Assembly: GCF_938031315.1 (NCBI RefSeq)
Contig: NZ_CALHHT010000520.1
Span: forward strand, 1-10,087
Direction of reading: 5' to 3'
Length of the DNA: 10,087 nucleotides
DNA from: an uncultured Campylobacter sp.
GTDB taxonomy: Bacteria > Campylobacterota > Campylobacteria > Campylobacterales > Campylobacteraceae
A program made the translations under genes and the position numbers. The notes beneath the pieces are model-generated. The model was not told the origin of the DNA. It made no database searches and saw only the letters and a program-made list of their open reading frames with translations. Position 1 is the first letter of the stretch, and each line of letters begins with the position of its first letter. This document shows positions 5,724 to 10,087 of the stretch, piece by piece.

Positions 5724-6884
5724 TTAAAATTTCGCCCTTTTCGACGCCATCAAAACGAGCCCCACCGCAAACGACGCCGCGAGCAGATGGCTGCCGCCGT
5801 AGCTTAGAAACGGCACGGCGATACCCTTAACCGGCGAGATCGACGTGATGCCGTAGGAGTTGATGATGAACGAAAAGAAAAACATAAAGCCGATACCGAG
5901 GCAAAAGAGGAAATTTACGTTACTCGGCGACTTACTCGCGGTCTGAAAGATGCGAAAGAGCATCGCATAAAATAGCGCCACGATGAGCAGAATCCCGACA
6001 AATCCCCACTCCTCGGCGATACCTGCAAGCACGAAGTCGGTATGCACCTCGCTCAGATAGCCTAGCTTAAAGCTTCCAAGCCCAAGCCCCTGCCCGAAAA
6101 ACTCGCCGTTGTTTATCGCATTTAGCGAGTGTCCGACCTGATACGGCGCGCTAGCATCCTCTATACGCAGCCCGGCGGCAGTCTCGGGCGACATAAACGA
6201 CAGCACGAAATCCTGCACGCCGCCCCACCACGAGCGCACGCGATCGACCCTGTGCGCGCTCGTGACGATAAAAACGTAAGCAAGCCCCAAAATCCCCATA
6301 AAGCTAAAGCCGATGAGCTTGAAGCTAGTGCCCGCAAAAAGCGACATAAAAATCATCGTAAGCCCCAGTACCGCGACCTGCCCCAGATCGTTTTGCACGA
6401 TGGCGACCAGGATCACCACGAAGCCGAAAAGCGCTACGTAAGGAAGTAGCGTCGCGATCTCGCGCCCGATGCTTTTTTTGGAGTGATCGAGCTTGCGCGA
6501 AAAGCTCCACGCCAAAAAGTAGATGAAGCCCACTTTAAAAAATTCCACCGGCGCGAGGTTAAAAAACGGCAGCCTGATCCAGCGCGCCGCGCCGTTTACG
6601 TCGGCGACCAAAGATTTAGGTAAAAAGCCCATCGCGAGCATCAAAATCCCCATTATCGCAAAAAGCGACATGCACACCGGCGTTAGGCATTTATCGGGGT
6701 TGGCGCGCGAGACGATCCACATCACCGCGATGCAGGCGATCCCCACCGCGCACTGGCGATAAAAAAAATGTAGCGGCGTAGTGCCGAGCAAAAGCACCGT
6801 ATATGAGCTCAGCGACAGCGAAAATATCATGCCGATCGTAATGAGCGCGCAGGTGAAGTAGTATAGCCATTTATCGGTTCTCAA
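5724..6884 (-). CDS. ftsW: Septal SEDS peptidoglycan polymerase FtsW
   Basis: Polytopic inner-membrane glycosyltransferase of the SEDS family that polymerises lipid II at the septum together with its partner FtsI (PBP3). With the TTG start at 6884 it has 386 residues, the usual size, and about ten hydrophobic helices. Motifs are GAARWI (98-103), LAPVEFFKVGF (110-120), QNDLGQ (164-169), GEFFGQGLGLGSFKLGYL (260-277), then VHTDFVLAGIAEEWG (280-294), with D283 in the position of the catalytic Asp, and GIAVPFLSYGGSHLLA (354-369). The frame stays open for 99 more codons to an ATG at 7181. That extension is Arg/Cys-rich, has no family resemblance and lies in repeat DNA, whereas TTG at 6882-6884 has GGAG 6 nt upstream and begins LRTDKWLYYF as in relatives. 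Lies upstream of murG. Confidence 0.95.
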   Translation of the reverse strand: MRTDKWLYYFTCALITIGMIFSLSLSSYTVLLLGTTPLHFFYRQCAVGIACIAVMWIVSRANPDKCLTPVCMSLFAIMGILMLAMGFLPKSLVADVNGAARWIRLPFFNLAPVEFFKVGFIYFLAWSFSRKLDHSKKSIGREIATLLPYVALFGFVVILVAIVQNDLGQVAVLGLTMIFMSLFAGTSFKLIGFSFMGILGLAYVFIVTSAHRVDRVRSWWGGVQDFVLSFMSPETAAGLRIEDASAPYQVGHSLNAINNGEFFGQGLGLGSFKLGYLSEVHTDFVLAGIAEEWGFVGILLIVALFYAMLFRIFQTASKSPSNVNFLFCLGIGFMFFFSFIINSYGITSISPVKGIAVPFLSYGGSHLLAASFAVGLVLMASKRAKF

Positions 6885-6894
6885 TCGTCTCTCC
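6885..6894 (-). promoter_or_regulatory. Ribosome binding site that fixes the ftsW TTG start
   Basis: On the minus strand GGAG (6891-6894) lies 6 nt before TTG (6882-6884). This supports the 386-residue product. The upstream ATG at 7181 would add 99 Arg/Cys-rich residues before the first membrane helix. Confidence 0.75.
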
Positions 6895-6923
6895 GTTTTA
6901 AATTTATTCGCATCTACGTCCGC

Positions 6924-7313
6924 CGTGCACGCTTGTCCTGCCGCACGATGTTTTGAAACCTCGCATCGCGCCCGTGCCGCACGGCGCCGATCGTGGCACC
7001 GCCTTTTAAAAAGCATACGGCACGACCACGTATTGTCTCTTTTGGCACGTAATGCGATCATGCGTCTTTGACGCGTGGCACGATCACACATTGTCTTTTG
7101 GAACGCAGTGCGAATTTTATCTCGCACATAGGCGACTTTGGCAGCGCACGCTGCGAGATACCGCGCCGAAAAGCACAGCACGTCCCGCGCCGCCTTTTAA
7201 GTACGAATTCTTCTTGCACAAGGCGGCTTTCGGCACGCTATAGCATGGTCACAAACCGAGACTATGCAAAATTGCACATGGGCGTTCGTGTTGCAAATCA
7301 GCTGCCACGCACG
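6924..7313. repeat. GCACG-rich segment with degenerate repeats
   Basis: GCACG begins at 6927, 6943, 6979, 7020, 7045, 7078, 7146, 7178, 7233 and 7309, and its complement CGTGC at 6924 and 6973. That is twelve hits in 390 bp, where about one would be expected at random. Several sit in longer similar contexts such as GGCACGA, and CGCCTTTTAA recurs at 7000-7009 and 7190-7199. This suggests an old, eroded repeat array. Confidence 0.6.
7019..7114. repeat. Imperfect direct repeat of about 40 bp, two copies
   Basis: Copy 1 is 7019-7058 and copy 2 is 7077-7114, offset 58 bp. By hand alignment 31 of 38 aligned positions agree, with one 2-base gap. Both read GGCACGA, then CAC, ATTGTCT, TTTGG, ACG and TGCGA. 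A possible third, weaker copy lies at about 6931-6970 (GCACGATGTTTTGAAAC). Confidence 0.65.
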
Positions 7314-7447
7314 ACAAGCCAATACTCCGACAGTTTCTCCCGCTTGCGCAGTCGCAAGACGCTTAATATCGGCGCGGCGCGATTTAAAATTCAGGTCCGC
7401 TACGGCAAATTTTTAAATTTCAAAATTCCAAAGCCCAAAAAGAAGCA

Positions 7448-7978
7448 AAATTTTAAAATTTAAATTCTACCGAGCTTTGTAAATTTATAAAATTTGAAAT
7501 CGCAAAATTTTTAGCGCTCAATTTTTAAATTTTAAAACCATCCTATTTCTACTAACGCTTGCGCTTTAAAATTTCGCGCCGCGGTTTAAATTTAGCGCCA
7601 AGAACACAGCGCTCAATTAAACCGCGCTTTAAATTTCAATGCGTCCTAAAACGGCGTGCCGTAAACGCAAGCTGCAAAACGCGCTGTTTGTACCGCGCTA
7701 CATCCACCTTTAAAGCGCCGCCGCACCGCAAAGAACTTTGACGCATCCTAGCGCATCCGTATAAACCGTCTGCCTTGCCATAGCCACAGAGGTACAAGCG
7801 CGAGCTGTAAAACACGCAAATTTTAAAATTTAAAATTCGCAATAGGTACCGAAATTTTAAAATTCCGCTGCGACAAATCCGATAAATTTTAAAATTTCTA
7901 AAATTTAAAATTCTATCGACATAGACCCATCAAATTTTAAAAATTCCGACGCCGCAAAACCAATAAATTTCAAAATTT
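7448..7978. repeat. Array of AAATTTTAAAATTT palindromes
   Basis: Exact 14-mers occur at 7448-7461, 7818-7831 and 7884-7897. Near copies lie at 7527-7537, 7852-7864, 7932-7942 and 7965-7978. Each is self-complementary. The AAATTT word is common between genes across the window, but this density, next to the 3' end of ftsK, is not seen elsewhere in it. Confidence 0.6.
7852..7978. repeat. Direct repeat of 46-47 bp downstream of ftsK
   Basis: Copy A (7852-7897) and copy B (7932-7978) agree at about 39 of 46 positions with one inserted A. Each has an AT palindrome at both ends and a G+C-rich middle (TTCCG, then CAAA, then CC, then ATAAATTT). The offset is 80 bp. The shared unit layout of palindrome, G+C-rich core, palindrome argues for duplication and not just common AT composition. 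Confidence 0.6.
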
Positions 7979-8009
7979 AGCCGCTTAAATTTTATCGAAA
8001 TTTTAAAGC

Positions 8010-10087
8010 TTACTTGATTATGTCGCGCTGGCCTTTGGCGTTGATCTCGCTTAAAACGCCCATCTGCTCGAGCTGCTCGATGATCGTCGCGGCGCGGTTG
8101 TACCCGATACGCAAGCGGCGCTGCAGGTAGCTGATCGAGGTCTTCTCCTCCTCCAAAACAATCGCTTTCGCCTCATCGTAAAGCTCGTCAAGCACAATAT
8201 TTTGCGGATTGATTATGCCGCCTTCTTGCTTGGCGCCCTCGTTTTCGATCAAAAATCGCTCGTCATAAACGACGCTTTCTTGCGCTTTTAAAAATTCCGC
8301 GATCTTGTTGATCTCGTTCTCGGTCGTAAACGGCGCGTGCAGGCGGATGAGCCCCGGCGCGGTAGGCGGCGTAAACAGCATATCGCCACGCCCGAGCAGG
8401 CTGTCCGCGCCCATCTGATCCAAAATCACCTTGCTATCGACCTTTGAGCCCACGCGGAAGCTGATGCGGCTAGGCAGATTCGCCTTTATCAGCCCCGTGA
8501 CGACGTCCACGCTAGGGCGCTGCGTCGCTACGATGAGATGGATGCCGCTAGCGCGCGCCATCTGCGCCAGACGCGCGATGTAGTGTTCCACGTCCTTGCC
8601 GCTCGTCATCATCAGATCTGCGAGCTCATCGATAATAACGACGATGTAAGGCAAAATTTCGCCCCCCTCGCGCAGCATCTTTTCGTTGTAGTTATCGATA
8701 TTTTTCGTCCTGTTTTGCGCCATGAGCGAGTAGCGCTGCTCCATCTCCGCAACGAGATTACTTAGTGCGATGATCGCCTGCTTAGGCTGCGTGATGACGG
8801 GCGTTAGCAGGTGTGGGATGTCGTTGTAGATGCTAAACTCGAGCATCTTGGGATCGATCATTATAAGGCGCAGGCTCTTGGGCGAGTTGCGATACAAAAG
8901 GCTAAGCAGCATGGCGTTGATGCCCACGCTCTTGCCGCTTCCGGTGGTGCCTGCGATGAGAAGGTGCGGCAGCTTCTTAAGATCGGTAACGAACGGCTGC
9001 CCCACGATGTCCTTGCCAAGCACGATGGTAAGCGGGCTGGAGGCGCTTTTAAACACGTCGCTTTCTAAAATTTCGCGCAGATAGATCGTATCGATATTTT
9101 GATTCGGGATCTCGATACCCACGACGTCTTTGCCCGGAACCGGCGCTTGGATGCGGATGGTCTGCGCCCTAAGAGCCATCGCCAGATCGTCTTGCAGCGT
9201 TAGAATTTTACTTACCTTGATATGCGCGGCAGGGCGAAACTCAAATGTCGTAACGACCGGGCCCGAGTAGGTCCGCACCACATCGCCGTCGATCTTAAAT
9301 TTACGCAGCTTATCGAGCAGGTCGTAAATTTTACGATCGATCTCGCTCTCGTCGATGTTACTTTTCTTTTTCGGCGGCGGGTTTAAAAAATCAAGCGGCG
9401 GCAGCTTAAAATCCTTGGGCTTAGCCACCCTGCCCTTATCGAGCTGATCCAAAAGCCTTTTATTTTCGGCGACCTCACTTAGGCGCTCGACCCTTTTTAG
9501 CCTACTCGGCTTTCCCTTTTGCGGCATTTTAAGCTCGCGTTCAGCGGAAGCCTGCGGACCCTGCGCGTCACCGAAATTCTGCTCATTCTCGGGCTCGCGA
9601 GCATCGTTTAAATTTTGAAAATTTTGCCCGCCTTCAAAACCGCGCCCGCTTGCACCTTGCTCCACAAAATTACCCTGTTTTGCCGAATTGTCCTCTGTGC
9701 TCAAAGCGTCATTCAAAGCGTTAAAATTTTCCGCACCTCTCAAGCCCTGCGCAGACGAATGCCTTGCAAGCCCGCCTCTTTGCGTCGCATCCGCATCGCT
9801 AGCGAAATCATCTCCAATTCCATCCTGTGAGCTTTCGTCTCTTGAGCCAATAAAGCAGTTTTTGATGATGTCGGTAAAACGATCTTCAAATATCAGCACT
9901 AGCGAAAGCACAAAAATCGTAATATTAAAAATCCACACGCCAACGCTTCCGATCATGCGCCTAAGTCCGTCCACTGCGAAGCTGCCAACTGCTCCACCAC
10001 TAGCGCCAAAGAGACTCGACTGCACCATCAAAATGGTAAAAAATAGCAAAATGGCTCCGATGCTAAACTCAAAAAATCTAAAGTCAA
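8010..10087 (-). CDS. ftsK: DNA translocase FtsK, 5' end outside the window
   Basis: Septum-anchored hexameric ATPase that pumps chromosomal DNA away from the closing septum and activates Xer recombination at dif. The frame is open to the right edge, so at least 691 residues are visible. A TTG at 10049 is not the real start, because the preceding codons (DFRFFEFSIGAI) already belong to a membrane helix. Counting from that TTG: two hydrophobic helices (about -8 to 15 and 36-54), an acidic Gln/Asn/Gly-rich linker (about 65-230), then the alpha/beta motor. The motor has Walker A GTTGSGKS (367-374), Walker B VIIDELAD (471-478), ATQRPS (508-513) and FRVGSKVDSKVILD (531-544). The C-terminal winged-helix gamma domain spans about 620-675 (SISYLQRRLRIGYNRA), the domain that reads polarity sequences. 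It heads the ftsK, ftsW, murG series. Confidence 0.97.
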   Translation of the reverse strand, partial: DFRFFEFSIGAILLFFTILMVQSSLFGASGGAVGSFAVDGLRRMIGSVGVWIFNITIFVLSLVLIFEDRFTDIIKNCFIGSRDESSQDGIGDDFASDADATQRGGLARHSSAQGLRGAENFNALNDALSTEDNSAKQGNFVEQGASGRGFEGGQNFQNLNDAREPENEQNFGDAQGPQASAERELKMPQKGKPSRLKRVERLSEVAENKRLLDQLDKGRVAKPKDFKLPPLDFLNPPPKKKSNIDESEIDRKIYDLLDKLRKFKIDGDVVRTYSGPVVTTFEFRPAAHIKVSKILTLQDDLAMALRAQTIRIQAPVPGKDVVGIEIPNQNIDTIYLREILESDVFKSASSPLTIVLGKDIVGQPFVTDLKKLPHLLIAGTTGSGKSVGINAMLLSLLYRNSPKSLRLIMIDPKMLEFSIYNDIPHLLTPVITQPKQAIIALSNLVAEMEQRYSLMAQNRTKNIDNYNEKMLREGGEILPYIVVIIDELADLMMTSGKDVEHYIARLAQMARASGIHLIVATQRPSVDVVTGLIKANLPSRISFRVGSKVDSKVILDQMGADSLLGRGDMLFTPPTAPGLIRLHAPFTTENEINKIAEFLKAQESVVYDERFLIENEGAKQEGGIINPQNIVLDELYDEAKAIVLEEEKTSISYLQRRLRIGYNRAATIIEQLEQMGVLSEINAKGQRDIIK

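Larger units (their letters stand above)
6885..8009. other. 1.1-kb gap between ftsK and ftsW with no credible gene
   Basis: Unusually long for Campylobacter chromosomes, which are compact. The part next to ftsW (about 6900-7380) is G+C-rich, crowded with GCACG words and degenerate repeats. The part next to ftsK (about 7380-8009) is A+T-rich with many AAATTTTAAAATTT-type palindromes. Open frames of 60-131 codons occur on both strands, but they lack ribosome binding sites, family motifs and normal composition (long runs rich in Arg, Cys, Ser or Lys). I see no tRNA, no transposase remnant and no clear promoter for ftsW. It could be a decayed gene, an unrecognised non-coding RNA locus or an intergenic repeat island. 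Confidence 0.7.

Noticed and set aside
7068..7463. A 131-codon plus-strand frame in the ftsK-ftsW gap
   Set aside because: It starts inside degenerate repeats, has no ribosome binding site and ends in the Lys/Phe-rich translation of AAATTTTAAAATT words. No family resemblance.
7636..7842. A 68-codon minus-strand frame in the ftsK-ftsW gap
   Set aside because: It begins in an AT palindrome, lacks a ribosome binding site, and its sequence looks random.
6885..8009. CRISPR array or tRNA cluster in the repetitive gap
   Set aside because: The repeats are degenerate with irregular spacing and have no unique equal-length spacers. No T-loop or acceptor-stem pattern of a tRNA is visible.

Overview
The window looks like chromosome from a member of the Campylobacterota, most probably a relatively G+C-rich species of the genus Campylobacter. 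The grounds are an OprD-type ("Opr family") porin typical of this group, HtpG, MurG, FtsW and FtsK of the lengths seen in Campylobacter, intergenic DNA full of AAATTT/AAATTTTAAAATTT words, extended -10 promoters with little or no -35, and heat-shock operators resembling both HrcA (CIRCE) and HspR (HAIR) sites. The species is not settled from the sequence; this is inference from gene content and composition.

Region 1 (1-1256): the N-terminal 271 codons of an outer-membrane porin on the minus strand, running off the left edge. Upstream lie an extended -10 promoter and a C8-T9 homopolymer tract that could make porin expression phase variable. The rest of this gap holds a perfect AT palindrome and the terminator of htpG.

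Region 2 (1257-4343): htpG (minus strand, complete) is divergent from a membrane-anchored, cysteine-paired Sel1/Hcp-like protein (plus strand, complete). The 333-bp space between them is rich in regulatory sequence. The htpG promoter is a perfect TTGACA-N17-TATAAT with a CIRCE half-site inside it, and a perfect 9-bp inverted repeat with a 7-bp spacer resembling the HspR HAIR element lies just upstream. The second gene has its own promoter and a TTG start.

Region 3 (4572-10087): cell-division and peptidoglycan genes on the minus strand, in transcription order ftsK (5' end outside the window), then a 1.1-kb gap, then ftsW and murG. FtsW is the SEDS glycan polymerase of the septum, MurG makes the lipid II it uses, and FtsK couples septation to clearance of the chromosome terminus. 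ftsW most likely starts at a TTG at 6884, not at an ATG 99 codons upstream.

The gap at 6885-8009 has no convincing gene and is the least explained part of the window. One half is G+C-rich, dense in the word GCACG and contains degenerate repeats. The other half is A+T-rich and contains an array of AAATTTTAAAATTT palindromes and a duplicated 46-bp block. No tRNA, rRNA, CRISPR array, insertion sequence or defence system was seen.
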